Of a stretch of 64,000 bases of DNA, positions 26,801 to 35,806 are shown in pieces (position 1 is the stretch's first letter; every line of letters starts with the position of its first letter). Position numbers and translations under genes: made by a program. Location: NCBI RefSeq assembly GCF_019021925.1, contig NZ_CP058990.1, positions 3,374,001 through 3,438,000 on the forward strand. Reading direction: 5' to 3'. The notes beneath the pieces were generated by a model. It saw only the letters and a program-made list of their open reading frames with translations, did no database searches and was not told the DNA's origin. The stretch comes from Cellulophaga sp. HaHaR_3_176 (lineage in GTDB: Bacteria > Bacteroidota > Bacteroidia > Flavobacteriales > Flavobacteriaceae).

Positions 26801-27553
26801 ATGTTACAAATAAAAAATCTACATGCAAGTGTAGAAGGTAAAGAAATCTTAAGAGGAATTAACTTAGAAGTTAAAGCAGGTGAAGTACATGCTATAATGG
26901 GGCCTAACGGTTCTGGTAAGAGTACGTTATCTTCTGTTATTGCTGGTAAAGAAGAGTTTGAGGTTACCGAAGGTCAGGTTATTTTAGAAGGTGAAGATTT
27001 AGAAGATGTTTCTCCTGAAGAAAGAGCCCATAAAGGTATTTTCTTATCTTTTCAATATCCAGTTGAAATTCCAGGTGTTTCTGTAACAAATTTCATGAAA
27101 ACCGCTATTAACGAAGGTCGTAAGGGCAGAGGTTTAGATGATATGCCAGCAAAAGATATGCTGAAATTGATTCGTGAAAAGTCTGAAATGTTAGAAATTG
27201 ATCGTAAATTTTTATCTCGTTCGTTAAACGAAGGTTTTTCAGGTGGAGAGAAAAAACGTAACGAAATTTTTCAAATGGCTATGTTAGAACCAAAATTAGC
27301 AATCTTAGATGAAACTGATTCTGGTTTAGATATTGATGCTCTTCGTATCGTATCTAACGGTGTTAATAAACTTAGAAGTAAAGATAATGCTGTAATTGTA
27401 ATTACCCATTACCAAAGGTTGTTAGAGTATATAGTGCCTGACTTTGTTCACGTTTTACATAATGGTAAAATAGTTAAATCTGGAGGAAAAGAATTGGCTC
27501 TAGAATTAGAAGAAAAAGGGTACGATTGGCTTAAAAACGAACCAGTACTTTAA
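26801..27553 (+). CDS. sufC: Fe-S cluster assembly ATPase SufC
   Basis: This ABC-type ATPase without membrane domains drives conformational change in the SufBCD scaffold. Walker A is GPNGSGKSTLSS near residue 33, the signature is FSGGEKKRNEIFQ, Walker B is LAILDETDSGLDIDAL, and the H-loop is VITHYQRLL. At 250 residues it has the usual length. It lies between sufB and sufD, as in most SUF operons. Confidence 0.97.
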   Translation: MLQIKNLHASVEGKEILRGINLEVKAGEVHAIMGPNGSGKSTLSSVIAGKEEFEVTEGQVILEGEDLEDVSPEERAHKGIFLSFQYPVEIPGVSVTNFMKTAINEGRKGRGLDDMPAKDMLKLIREKSEMLEIDRKFLSRSLNEGFSGGEKKRNEIFQMAMLEPKLAILDETDSGLDIDALRIVSNGVNKLRSKDNAVIVITHYQRLLEYIVPDFVHVLHNGKIVKSGGKELALELEEKGYDWLKNEPVL

Positions 27554-27609
27554 ACAAATAGTAAATTAGTTGAGGATTTTTAATTTTTGACTTCACAATA
27601 TTTAGACAC

Positions 27610-28926
27610 ATGAGTTTAAAAGATAAATTAGTTTCTTCTTTTATGGCATTCGAGAACAATATAGATGTAGAGCATCCTGTTCATGAAGTGCGTTTAGAAG
27701 CTTTGAAAAATTTTGAAACTAAAGGGTTTCCTACAAAAAAGGACGAAGCTTGGAAGTATACATCATTAAATAGTATTCAGAAAATAGATTTCAGTATTTT
27801 TCCTAAAGAAGCTGCTACTATTGAATATAAAGACGTAAAAAAGTATTTTATTAATGAGATAGATACTTATAAAATCGTTTTTATTGATGGTATTTATAGT
27901 TCTTATCTTTCTGAAACTACACATGATGGTGTAGATATTTGTTTAATGAGCTCTGCATTGTCAAAGCCAATGTACAAGCAAATTATAGATGTGTATTTTA
28001 ATAAAATAGCATCTAAAGACGATTCTTTAACGACGTTGAATACAGCATTCAGTAGAGAGGGCGCTTACATTTATATTCCGAAAAATAAAATGCCTAAAAA
28101 GCCAATTGAAATACTTCATTTTGCTACAGGTAACGAGGCTTCTATTATGTTGCAACCTCGTAATTTAATTGTTGTTGAAGAAAATGCTGAGGTTCAAATA
28201 TTAGAGCGTCACCAGAGCTTAACTACAAATGAAGTGTTGACGAATTCGGTGACTGAAATTTTTGCAGCAAAAAGTGCAATTGTAGATTACTATAAAATTC
28301 AGAATGATGCAGAAAATGCTTCATTGATAGATAATACATACGTTAACCAAAAAGGTAAGAGTCTTGTTAAAGTACATACATTTAGCTTTGGAGGTAAAAT
28401 GACACGTAACAACTTAAACTTTTATCAGAATGGAGAATATATAGACTCTACGATGAAAGGAGTTACTATTTTAGGAGATAAGCAGCATGTAGATCACCAT
28501 ACTTTAGTACACCACATTGAGCCAAACTGTGAAAGCCACCAAGATTATAAAGGTATTTACGGAGAGAATTCTACAGGTGTTTTTAATGGTAAAATTATAG
28601 TAGAAAAGTTAGCTCAGAAAACGAACGCTTTTCAAAAAAATAATAACATTTTAATTAGTGATAAAGCTACGATCAACTCAAAACCTCAATTAGAGATTTT
28701 TGCTGATGATGTAAAATGTTCTCATGGTTGTACTATTGGCCAGTTAGATGAAGATGCTCTGTTTTACCTACAATCTAGAGGTATTCCTAAAAAAGAAGCA
28801 AGAGCGCTATTAATGTATGCTTTTGCTAATAACGTTTTAGAGAGTGTGCGCATACCAGAATTAAAAGTTAGAATTAATAAATTGATTGCTAAAAAATTAG
28901 GTGTAAACCTTGGTTTTGATTTGTAA
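27610..28926 (+). CDS. sufD: Fe-S cluster assembly protein SufD
   Basis: SufD is a SufB paralogue that pairs with SufB and aids iron entry. Its 438 residues include the N-terminal PTKKDEAWKYTSLNSI, the beta-helix core, GVTILGDKQHVDHHTLVHH with the functional histidines, and the C-terminal KCSHGCTIGQLDEDALFYLQ. It ends at a strong terminator, so sufABCD forms one transcript and sufS starts a second. Confidence 0.96.
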   Translation: MSLKDKLVSSFMAFENNIDVEHPVHEVRLEALKNFETKGFPTKKDEAWKYTSLNSIQKIDFSIFPKEAATIEYKDVKKYFINEIDTYKIVFIDGIYSSYLSETTHDGVDICLMSSALSKPMYKQIIDVYFNKIASKDDSLTTLNTAFSREGAYIYIPKNKMPKKPIEILHFATGNEASIMLQPRNLIVVEENAEVQILERHQSLTTNEVLTNSVTEIFAAKSAIVDYYKIQNDAENASLIDNTYVNQKGKSLVKVHTFSFGGKMTRNNLNFYQNGEYIDSTMKGVTILGDKQHVDHHTLVHHIEPNCESHQDYKGIYGENSTGVFNGKIIVEKLAQKTNAFQKNNNILISDKATINSKPQLEIFADDVKCSHGCTIGQLDEDALFYLQSRGIPKKEARALLMYAFANNVLESVRIPELKVRINKLIAKKLGVNLGFDL

Positions 28927-28946
28927 TTAAATTTATTATCATATAT

Positions 28947-28985
28947 AATCCCTTAAGGCAAATTGCTTTAAGGGATTTTTTTTTC
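28947..28985 (+). terminator. Terminator after sufD
   Basis: A 14-bp stem (AATCCCTTAAGGCA with TGCTTTAAGGGATT, one G-T wobble) followed by nine Ts, 20 bases past the sufD stop codon. Confidence 0.9.
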
Positions 28986-29098
28986 TACGCTAGATTAATA
29001 CTTTTGTTTATAGCAATAAGTATTAGAGTAATTTTTAATTAGAACCCTTATCGACTTATAAAGGTTCTAAATTTTATTAATATCTAAGGCATAGTCGG

Positions 29099-29106
29099 TA
29101 TCTTTG
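29099..29106 (+). promoter_or_regulatory. -7 box of sufS
   Basis: TATCTTTG, identical to the octamer ahead of sufA, 17 bases before the sufS ATG. It supports a separate promoter for the second half of the SUF locus. Confidence 0.5.
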
Positions 29107-29123
29107 TAATTAATACTTTTACT

Positions 29124-30338
29124 ATGATAAACGTTACTAAAATCCGTGAAGATTTCCCTATTCTTAAAAGAGAAGTAAACGGAAAACCTTTGGTTTATTT
29201 TGATAATGCAGCAACATCACAAACGCCGCAACAGGTTATTGATGTTATTGTAGATTATTATAGCAATTACAATGCAAATATACACCGAGGTGTACATTCG
29301 CTTTCGCAAGAGGCAACGGATAAATATGAGCAAGCTAGAATAAAAATTCAGAAGCATTTTAATGCAGCTAAAGCCCATGAAATTATATTTACATCAGGTA
29401 CAACACATAGTATTAACCTAGTTGCAAACGGCTTTACGACATTGTTAAAAAAAGGAGATGAAATTATAGTTTCTGCTTTAGAACATCATTCAAACATTGT
29501 GCCTTGGCAAATGCTTTGTGAGAGAACAGGTGCTGTTTTAAAAGTTATACCAATGAATTTAAATGGAGAACTTGTGATGAGTTCTTATCATGATTTATTG
29601 TCAGATAAAACGAAACTTGTTTTTTGTAATCATGTATCAAACGCTTTAGGTACAGTAAATCCTATAGAAGAAATTATAAATGCAGCACATAAAGTAGGTG
29701 CGGCTGTTTTAATAGACGGAGCTCAGGCAGCACCACATATAAAAGCAGATGTACAGGCTTTAAATGCTGATTTCTATACGGTTTCAGCTCATAAAATTTG
29801 CGGACCAACAGGTGAAGGTATTTTATATGGAAGAGAAGAGTGGTTGAATAAACTTCCTCCATATCAAGGTGGTGGTGAAATGATTGCAGAAGTTACTTTC
29901 GAGAAAACTACTTACGCTGATTTACCTCATAAATTTGAAGCAGGTACACCTAATATTTGTGGGGGTATTGCTATGGCTGCTGGTTTAGATTATATGAACG
30001 CAATAGGTTTTGATGAAATTGCAGCATATGAACATGAGCTTTTAAAATATGCAACTCAAAAACTTCTTGAAATTGAAGGATTGAAAATTTATGGTACATC
30101 TGAAAATAAAACGGCAGTTATTTCTTTTAATTTAAATGGAATACACCCTTATGATATAGGTTCAATTTTAGATAAATTAGGAGTTGCAGTTCGTACAGGT
30201 CACCATTGTGCACAACCAATTATGGATTTCTTTAAAATTCCGGGAACGGTAAGAGCTAGCTTTAGCTTTTATAATACTAAAGAAGAAATTGATGTGATGG
30301 TTGCAGCTGTTAAAAAAGCAAAATCTATGTTAGAATAG
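29124..30338 (+). CDS. sufS: Cysteine desulfurase SufS
   Basis: This class-II PLP-dependent desulfurase provides the sulfur for Fe-S clusters. PLP lysine K224 sits in TVSAHKICGPTGEG, and the sulfur-carrying C362 is in VRTGHHCAQP, preceded by the group-II loop. The N-terminus YFDNAATSQTP is typical. The length is 404 residues. SufE follows 105 bases later. Confidence 0.97.
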   Translation: MINVTKIREDFPILKREVNGKPLVYFDNAATSQTPQQVIDVIVDYYSNYNANIHRGVHSLSQEATDKYEQARIKIQKHFNAAKAHEIIFTSGTTHSINLVANGFTTLLKKGDEIIVSALEHHSNIVPWQMLCERTGAVLKVIPMNLNGELVMSSYHDLLSDKTKLVFCNHVSNALGTVNPIEEIINAAHKVGAAVLIDGAQAAPHIKADVQALNADFYTVSAHKICGPTGEGILYGREEWLNKLPPYQGGGEMIAEVTFEKTTYADLPHKFEAGTPNICGGIAMAAGLDYMNAIGFDEIAAYEHELLKYATQKLLEIEGLKIYGTSENKTAVISFNLNGIHPYDIGSILDKLGVAVRTGHHCAQPIMDFFKIPGTVRASFSFYNTKEEIDVMVAAVKKAKSMLE

Positions 30339-30401
30339 ATTCCTTGTCAAGCAAACCTGTTATCATTTTCTTAATCAAATAAATCAAATCGATACTTATT
30401 G

Positions 30402-30409
30402 TATTTTTG
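30402..30409 (+). promoter_or_regulatory. Possible -7 box ahead of sufE
   Basis: TATTTTTG matches TAnnTTTG 34 bases before the sufE ATG, within the 105-base sufS-sufE gap. It may be a secondary promoter. Confidence 0.4.
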
Positions 30410-30443
30410 CATCGAAGTATAATTTATTTCAGAAAAACAAACT

Positions 30444-30866
30444 ATGACTATTAAAGAAATACAAGCAGAAATTGTAGACGAATTTTCAATGTTTGAAGAT
30501 TGGATGCAACGTTACGAATATATGATAGAGCTAGGGAAGTCACTTCCTTTAATAGACGAGCAATATAAAACTGACGATAATATTATAAAAGGATGTCAAA
30601 GTAAAGTTTGGGTTCATGCAGATTTAAATAATAAAAAATTAGCCTTTACAGCAGATAGTGATGCTATTATTACGAAAGGAATTATTGCAATTTTAATACG
30701 TGCTTTTAGCGATCAAAAACCACAAGATATTATTGATGCAGATACCGAATTTATTGATGAAATTGGGTTAAAAGAACACTTGTCTCCTACAAGAGCAAAT
30801 GGGCTGGTAAGTATGATTAAGCAAATAAAATTATACGCGATTGCATACCAAACCCAAATAGGATAG
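30444..30866 (+). CDS. sufE: SufE sulfur-transfer protein
   Basis: SufE accepts the persulfide from SufS and passes it to SufB. The acceptor cysteine C51 lies in the expected NIIKGCQSKVW loop. At 140 residues it is normal, and the C-terminal LSPTRANGLVSMIKQI helix is typical. SufE rather than SufU is thus the partner in this organism. Confidence 0.96.
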   Translation: MTIKEIQAEIVDEFSMFEDWMQRYEYMIELGKSLPLIDEQYKTDDNIIKGCQSKVWVHADLNNKKLAFTADSDAIITKGIIAILIRAFSDQKPQDIIDADTEFIDEIGLKEHLSPTRANGLVSMIKQIKLYAIAYQTQIG

Positions 30867-30914
30867 GTAAAACAAACTTTTTATATTAAAAGTTTAAATA
30901 AAATTAAAAATACT

Positions 30915-31244
30915 ATGAGCGAAGAAACTTTTGTAGATACTCAAGAACTAGGAGAAAAAATTGTAAATGTTTTAAAAACTATTTACGATCCAGAAATACC
31001 TGTTGATATATATGAATTAGGCCTTATTTATGATGTTTTTGTAAATGAAGATAATGAAGTAAAAATATTAATGACCTTAACATCTCCTAATTGCCCAGTT
31101 GCAGAGTCTTTACCAGCAGAGGTAGAAGAAAAGGTAAAGTCTTTAAATGAAGTAAAAGATGCAGAGGTTGAAATTACTTTTGATCCACCTTGGACACAAG
31201 AATTAATGAGTGAAGAGGCTAAGTTAGAATTAGGGATGCTTTAA
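30915..31244 (+). CDS. MIP18/DUF59 (SufT-like) iron-sulfur assembly protein
   Basis: This 109-residue DUF59 domain protein belongs to the group of SufT and MIP18, which mature Fe-S proteins. The domain shows IYDPEIPVDIYELGLIYDV, then LTSPNCPVAESLP with the conserved C60, and ITFDPPWTQELMSEEAK. It is placed 48 bases after sufE and 65 before the DUF2480 gene. It lacks the N-terminal extension of classical SufT, so I do not use that name as a symbol. Confidence 0.93.
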   Translation: MSEETFVDTQELGEKIVNVLKTIYDPEIPVDIYELGLIYDVFVNEDNEVKILMTLTSPNCPVAESLPAEVEEKVKSLNEVKDAEVEITFDPPWTQELMSEEAKLELGML

Positions 31245-31309
31245 TTAGGCAATACCCTTCTCATATCTAATTAATAAGAGATTTTTTTCTTTTATAAGGC
31301 GTTAAAACG

Positions 31310-31813
31310 ATGGATGAAATAGTAAACAGAGTATCAGAAAGTAAGTTAATTACTTTTGATTTAGAAGATTATTACCCAAAAGGTAATCGTGTTGTTATTG
31401 ATGTAAAAGATTGGCTTTATGAAGGCTTTATTCTTAGGGAGAAAGAATTTAGATCGACTCTTGAAAGTCATGACTGGCTACAGTATAAAGATGCTTATAT
31501 AGCGCTTGGGTGTTCTAGTGATGCTATAATACCTGGTTGGGCGTATATGCTTATGACGACTAAATTGCAAACAGTAGCTAAAAAGGTTATTGTAGGCAGT
31601 TTAGAAGATTTAGAAACATCACTATATCAAACAATTATTGAAAATTTAGACGTTACTGATTTTAAAGATAAACCTGTGATTATAAAGGGATGTAGTAAAA
31701 AACCAGTCCCAGCAAACGCATATGTATTTGCAACTGCAAAAATACAGGTTGTCGCTAAAAGTATAATGTATGGAGAAGCATGTTCTTCTGTGCCATTATA
31801 TAAAAGAAAATGA
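31310..31813 (+). CDS. DUF2480 family protein in the SUF locus, with an internal repeat
   Basis: I recognise this as DUF2480, a short family of unknown function. The 167-residue protein has no signal peptide. Cysteines are C68, C128 and C158. Residues 67-91 (GCS...PGWAY...K.QTVAK) and 127-150 (GCS..PVPANAY...KIQVVAK) look like two copies of one unit, each opening with Gly-Cys-Ser and ending Lys-x-Gln-x-Val-Ala-Lys. Its position after sufS-sufE-DUF59 suggests a role in Fe-S assembly or sulfur handling; that role is inference from context and the cysteines. Confidence 0.82.
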   Translation: MDEIVNRVSESKLITFDLEDYYPKGNRVVIDVKDWLYEGFILREKEFRSTLESHDWLQYKDAYIALGCSSDAIIPGWAYMLMTTKLQTVAKKVIVGSLEDLETSLYQTIIENLDVTDFKDKPVIIKGCSKKPVPANAYVFATAKIQVVAKSIMYGEACSSVPLYKRK

Positions 31814-31844
31814 TTTTTTGAAATGTTTTTTCAACAACAATTAT

Positions 31845-31852
31845 TACTTTTG
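31845..31852 (+). promoter_or_regulatory. -7 box of the DUF3078 gene
   Basis: TACTTTTG fits TAnnTTTG 36 bases before the ATG, with TTTG at 31817-31820 (spacer 24, slightly long). It suggests this gene is separately expressed from the SUF genes. Confidence 0.45.
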
Positions 31853-31888
31853 CGCTTCAAAATTTTTAAACACTAAACATTAAACATT

Positions 31889-32827
31889 ATGAAAAAATTA
31901 GTATTCACATTAGTAGCTACTTTTGCAATTGCAACTAGTTACGCACAAACAGTTACTGCTGATGAACTTAAGGCAGAACAAGCGCCTAAAAAAGAATCTA
32001 TAGCAGCATTACAAGCTGAAGTTGATGCTTTACAAGCGAGAATTGATGCGATTCCTTCTTATGGATGGAAAAAAGGTGCTTTTGGTACTATCGGTGGTAG
32101 TATTTCTGGTTTTAACAACTGGTATGCACAAGGAACTCCAAACAACAACTCAGGTAACATTGGTTTTACAGTAAACGGTTTTGCAAATCTTAATCAAGAA
32201 AAATTCTTCTGGAGAAACTCTACTAATATTAACCTTGCGTGGGTAAAATTAGACGATAAAGATGATGCTAACGATAGCGATGATTTTGAAGCAACTACGG
32301 ATGTTTTTACAATAACATCTTTATACGGTCGTAAGATAAGTGAAAAGTTTGCTATATCTGGTTTAGCAGAATACAGAACTACGTTATTAAATAACTTCAA
32401 TAATCCAGGATACCTAGACCTAGGTGTTGGTGCTACTTGGACTCCTATTCAAGATTTAATAGTAGTTATTCACCCATTAAACTACAACTTTGTATTTAGT
32501 GATAACGATTCTGTTTTCGAATCTTCTTTAGGTGCTAAAATTGTTGCAGATTATACAAGACAATTAGGAGCTGTAAACTTTAAGACAAACTTATCTATGT
32601 TTCAAAGTTACGAAAGTGGTGATTTATCTAACTTAACTTGGACAAACTCTTTCGGTTATACATTGTGGAAAGGTATTGGAGTTGGTTTTGACTTTGGTTT
32701 AAGAAGTAACAAACAAGAAGCTTTAAACTATTCTTTAGCTCAAACTCCTGCTACAGCAACTTCATTTGACGATGTAGATAATAAATTACAAACATATTAC
32801 ATGGTTGGTTTAAACTATTCTTTCTAA
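31889..32827 (+). CDS. DUF3078 outer-membrane beta-barrel-like protein
   Basis: The signal peptide MKKLVFTLVATFAIATSYAQ is followed by a short coiled segment (residues 24-53, ALQAEVDALQARID). The rest is rich in alternating aromatic beta strands, for example GFANLNQEKFFWRNSTNINLAW and NSFGYTLWKGIGVGFDFGL, and ends with a C-terminal aromatic (VGLNYSF), as in outer-membrane barrels. The family is DUF3078, of unknown function. Synthesis is likely high, judging by the tidy promoter and strong terminator. There is no obvious functional tie to the SUF genes ahead of it. Confidence 0.83.
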   Translation: MKKLVFTLVATFAIATSYAQTVTADELKAEQAPKKESIAALQAEVDALQARIDAIPSYGWKKGAFGTIGGSISGFNNWYAQGTPNNNSGNIGFTVNGFANLNQEKFFWRNSTNINLAWVKLDDKDDANDSDDFEATTDVFTITSLYGRKISEKFAISGLAEYRTTLLNNFNNPGYLDLGVGATWTPIQDLIVVIHPLNYNFVFSDNDSVFESSLGAKIVADYTRQLGAVNFKTNLSMFQSYESGDLSNLTWTNSFGYTLWKGIGVGFDFGLRSNKQEALNYSLAQTPATATSFDDVDNKLQTYYMVGLNYSF

Positions 32828-32855
32828 GAATAATAAACTACCACATTGTAGTAAT

Positions 32856-32890
32856 AAAAAACGCCCTTCTGTAATAGAAGGGCGTTTTTT
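32856..32890 (+). terminator. Terminator after the DUF3078 gene
   Basis: A perfect 15-bp stem (AAAAAACGCCCTTCT with AGAAGGGCGTTTTTT) with a 5-base loop, about 28 bases after the stop codon. Confidence 0.92.
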
Positions 32891-33451
32891 GCTTTAAAGT
32901 AGGAAGGACTCAATAAGATTTGAATACTGTATAATCATTGTTAATCTAGTGTTTCGATTTGGGAATCTATTCACTCGTTTTGTATTTTTCGAAACCTTAC
33001 TTATATGGGGTATAGCAATGTTGCTTAAATACTTTGTAAAGGTAAAGCGACTAAATCTTTTTCACCCTTTTTTTGTTGTGAAGCATTTCTATTTTGTTGT
33101 GTGTCTTATGAACGGTAGTTTATTTCCGACAAATAGTAAATTCAGGTATGTATTAAACAAAAAAAACTCTTAAGGGTTGACTTAAGAGTTTTAATAGGGT
33201 ATTGTATAACCCAAAGTATTTTAAAGCTTTTCGTAGGTCAAGCGCACAATTTGGGGAAATAACACGCTTTAGGTTAATTATAATGAAACTTGGGGTGAAC
33301 ACTATCTTAAACTTACATCAAAGATAATACGTTTGTTAGTGTTTACTAAATTGTTGTTGCCAAGTCAGTAGTTTTTGTTGTGAAAAAACTAACGGTACTT
33401 TTTAATCGATTAACTACTTAATATCGAAAATAGTGAGTAGGAAAAAGATGA
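32891..33451. other. 561-base stretch without a convincing gene
   Basis: A 74-codon plus-strand frame opening with GTG at 32949 has no recognisable protein features and ends inside a hairpin; I do not call it. The clear element is the hairpin at 33163-33192. The 260 bases between that hairpin and the hflX stop could be a long hflX 3' UTR or hold a small RNA on the minus strand. I see no tRNA. Confidence 0.55.
33163..33192 (-). terminator. Terminator hairpin, best oriented for minus-strand transcripts
   Basis: A perfect 12-bp stem (AAAACTCTTAAG / CTTAAGAGTTTT) with a 6-base loop. Read on the minus strand it is followed by a T-run continuing into GTTT. The nearest minus-strand gene is hflX, whose stop codon is 260 bases upstream. 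Confidence 0.75.
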
Positions 33452-34663
33452 CTAGTATTCATCTAAATGTTCTGGATACAGAAAATTATTATACGGAAAA
33501 CGAGTTACATGAATGTCTCTTACCTCATCATAAACTCTTTTTCTAAATTCATCTAAATTTTCATTATTCAAAGCAGATATAAATAAAGCTCTATCTCCAA
33601 CTTTACGCATCCAAGTGTGTCTCCATTCATCTAGCGTAAAATGTTTCTCTGTACGCTCAGTAATTAAATCATCTTCTTCAATAGTTTCATGATTGTATTG
33701 ATCAATCTTATTAAAAACCATAATTACCTTTTTATCTGCGCTATCTATTTCACCTAAAATTTTATTAACTGAAGCAATATGCTCTTCAAATTGTGGGTGA
33801 GATATATCAACAATATGTAAAAGTAAATCAGCTTCACGAACCTCGTCTAAGGTACTTTTAAAGCTTTCTACCAACTGTGTTGGTAGTTTTCTAATAAAAC
33901 CAACGGTATCTGTAAGTAAAAACGGCAAATTACCCAATACAACTTTACGAACAGTAGTATCTAAAGTTGCGAAAAGTTTGTCTTCAGCAAAAACTTCACT
34001 TTTACTAACGACATTCATTAGGGTAGATTTCCCAACATTGGTGTACCCTACTAAGGCAACTCTAACTAAGGCTCCTCTATTGCCTCTTTGCGTTTCCATT
34101 TGCCTGTCAATCTTAGTCAACTTTTTCTTTAGCAAAGCAATTCGGTCACGTACAATACGTCTATCTGTTTCAATTTCAGTTTCACCAGGACCACGCATTC
34201 CAATACCACCTTTTTGGCGCTCTAAGTGAGTCCATAAACCTGTTAACCTAGGTAAAAAGTATTCATATTGAGCTAGTTCAACTTGTGTTCTAGCAGAGCT
34301 AGTTTGTGCTCTTTGAGAAAATATATCTAGTATTAAAGTTGTTCTATCTAAAATTTTACAGTTTAACTGTTTTTCAATATTTCGTTGCTGACCAGGCGAT
34401 AACTCATCATCGAAAATGACACAACCAATGTTGTGCTCTTCAATGTACATTTCAACATCTTTCATTTTACCACTACCTATATATGTTTTAGGGTTGGGTA
34501 CATCAATTTTTTGTATGAAACGCTTAAAAACCTCGCCTCCTGCTGTATAGGTTAAGAATTCTAATTCATCTAGATATTCTTTTACTTTTACTTCCGATTG
34601 ATCTCTAGTGATAACACCAATAAGGACCGTACGTTCGTAATCTATTTTTTTCTGTTCTAACAT
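33452..34663 (-). CDS. hflX: Ribosome-associated GTPase HflX
   Basis: HflX is a GTPase that splits stalled or stressed 70S ribosomes. The N-terminal HflX domain (residues about 1-195) contains the basic glycine-rich segment KGGIGMRGPGETEIETDRR. The G domain follows: G1 GYTNVGKST, G2/G3 region TDTVGFIRKLP, G4 FNKID. The length is 403. It is divergently transcribed from the EEP-fold gene; a -7 box (TAGATTTG, minus strand) lies at 34680-34687. Confidence 0.96.
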   Translation of the reverse strand: MLEQKKIDYERTVLIGVITRDQSEVKVKEYLDELEFLTYTAGGEVFKRFIQKIDVPNPKTYIGSGKMKDVEMYIEEHNIGCVIFDDELSPGQQRNIEKQLNCKILDRTTLILDIFSQRAQTSSARTQVELAQYEYFLPRLTGLWTHLERQKGGIGMRGPGETEIETDRRIVRDRIALLKKKLTKIDRQMETQRGNRGALVRVALVGYTNVGKSTLMNVVSKSEVFAEDKLFATLDTTVRKVVLGNLPFLLTDTVGFIRKLPTQLVESFKSTLDEVREADLLLHIVDISHPQFEEHIASVNKILGEIDSADKKVIMVFNKIDQYNHETIEEDDLITERTEKHFTLDEWRHTWMRKVGDRALFISALNNENLDEFRKRVYDEVRDIHVTRFPYNNFLYPEHLDEY

Positions 34664-34679
34664 ATAACAAATTAAAGTG

Positions 34680-34719
34680 CAAATCTAAGGAATACTACTG
34701 TAGCTATTTTGTATTTTTG
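34680..34719. promoter_or_regulatory. Back-to-back -7 boxes for hflX and the EEP-fold gene
   Basis: Minus strand TAGATTTG at 34687-34680 (for hflX) and plus strand TATTTTTG at 34712-34719 (for the EEP gene, 18 bases before its ATG). Neither has a clean TTTG -33 box. Confidence 0.4.
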
Positions 34720-34737
34720 GTAGCCAAGTTATAAAAT

Positions 34738-35712
34738 ATGTTTTTTTCTTATTTCAAAAAAAAGTCTAATAACAGCCTTTTTACAATAGCCTTTTACAAT
34801 TTAGAAAATCTTTTCGACACAATCGACCATCCTAAGAAGTTAGATGGTGATTTTACACCGAACGGAAAGTTAAACTGGACTCCACAGCGGTATAAATCAA
34901 AATTAAATAAACTTGGTTCTACCATTGCAAAGATAGGGTTTAAAAAAGCAGGTAAAACACCTGCAATAATAGGAGTTTGTGAAGTAGAAAATAAAACTGT
35001 AGTTAAAGATTTGATAGCGAATGAAGCGCTTAAGAAAGCTAAGTATTCTTTTGTTCATTATGATTCGCCTGATGAGCGAGGTATAGGAAACGCACTTATT
35101 TATGATGATCGTTATTTTAAAGTAATTTCTTCAGAACCAATTCCTCTTCTTGTTTATAATTTAGATGGTAATCAAGACATGACACGCGATATACTTTATG
35201 TACACGGAGAACTAAATGGAGAGAAAGTACATGTTTTTGTAAACCACTGGCCATCAAAGAGAGATGGTGGTGCAGAGACAGAATATAAAAGAATAAAAGC
35301 TTCTGAAACCATATTAAATTATATGTCTAGTATTGAAGAAAATCATGCGAGTCCTAATTACATTATTATGGGCGACTTTAATGATGGTCCAAAATCAAAA
35401 AGTATAAAAAAATTAGTCAAAAGTAAAGGACTCTATAACCCTATGGAGAAGTTACTAACTCCGAAAAGAGGCAGTGCTAATTATAAATTCAATTGGATGC
35501 TTTTTGATCAAATTATTATATCTCATAGTTTTTTAAATTACGAAAAGAAAACCCATAGTTATGATACTTCAAATATATTCGATGAGCATTTTCTAACAGA
35601 ATTTAAAGGTAAATTTAAAGGAAGCCCTTTTAGAACATATGTAGGTCGTAGATATTTAGGTGGTTATAGTGATCATTTCCCTGTTTACCTTCAATTAAAA
35701 TTGAATAAATAA
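34738..35712 (+). CDS. Endonuclease/exonuclease/phosphatase (EEP) fold protein
   Basis: The 324-residue EEP-fold hydrolase shows AFYNLENLFDTIDHP near the N-terminus, VCEVENKTVV with the metal-binding Glu, VNHWPSKRDGG, IMGDFNDGP (catalytic Asp/Asn) and GGYSDHFPVYLQL with the C-terminal Asp-His pair. Family members cut DNA or RNA or remove phosphates; the target cannot be told. No clear signal peptide is seen, although homologues in this phylum are sometimes exported. The gene stands alone between divergent hflX and the subtilase. Confidence 0.88.
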   Translation: MFFSYFKKKSNNSLFTIAFYNLENLFDTIDHPKKLDGDFTPNGKLNWTPQRYKSKLNKLGSTIAKIGFKKAGKTPAIIGVCEVENKTVVKDLIANEALKKAKYSFVHYDSPDERGIGNALIYDDRYFKVISSEPIPLLVYNLDGNQDMTRDILYVHGELNGEKVHVFVNHWPSKRDGGAETEYKRIKASETILNYMSSIEENHASPNYIIMGDFNDGPKSKSIKKLVKSKGLYNPMEKLLTPKRGSANYKFNWMLFDQIIISHSFLNYEKKTHSYDTSNIFDEHFLTEFKGKFKGSPFRTYVGRRYLGGYSDHFPVYLQLKLNK

Positions 35713-35806
35713 AAAATCGAATAAATAGGTTGTATTTTTTTTATTGAATAGGCTCTTCATTAAAACGATGATGGTATTTGTGTATTTCGTCGAAATTAAC
35801 ATGTTT

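Noticed and set aside
32949..33173. 74-codon plus-strand frame starting with GTG
   Set aside because: No signal or domain, aromatic-rich low-complexity composition, and it ends inside the 33163-33192 hairpin. More likely non-coding.
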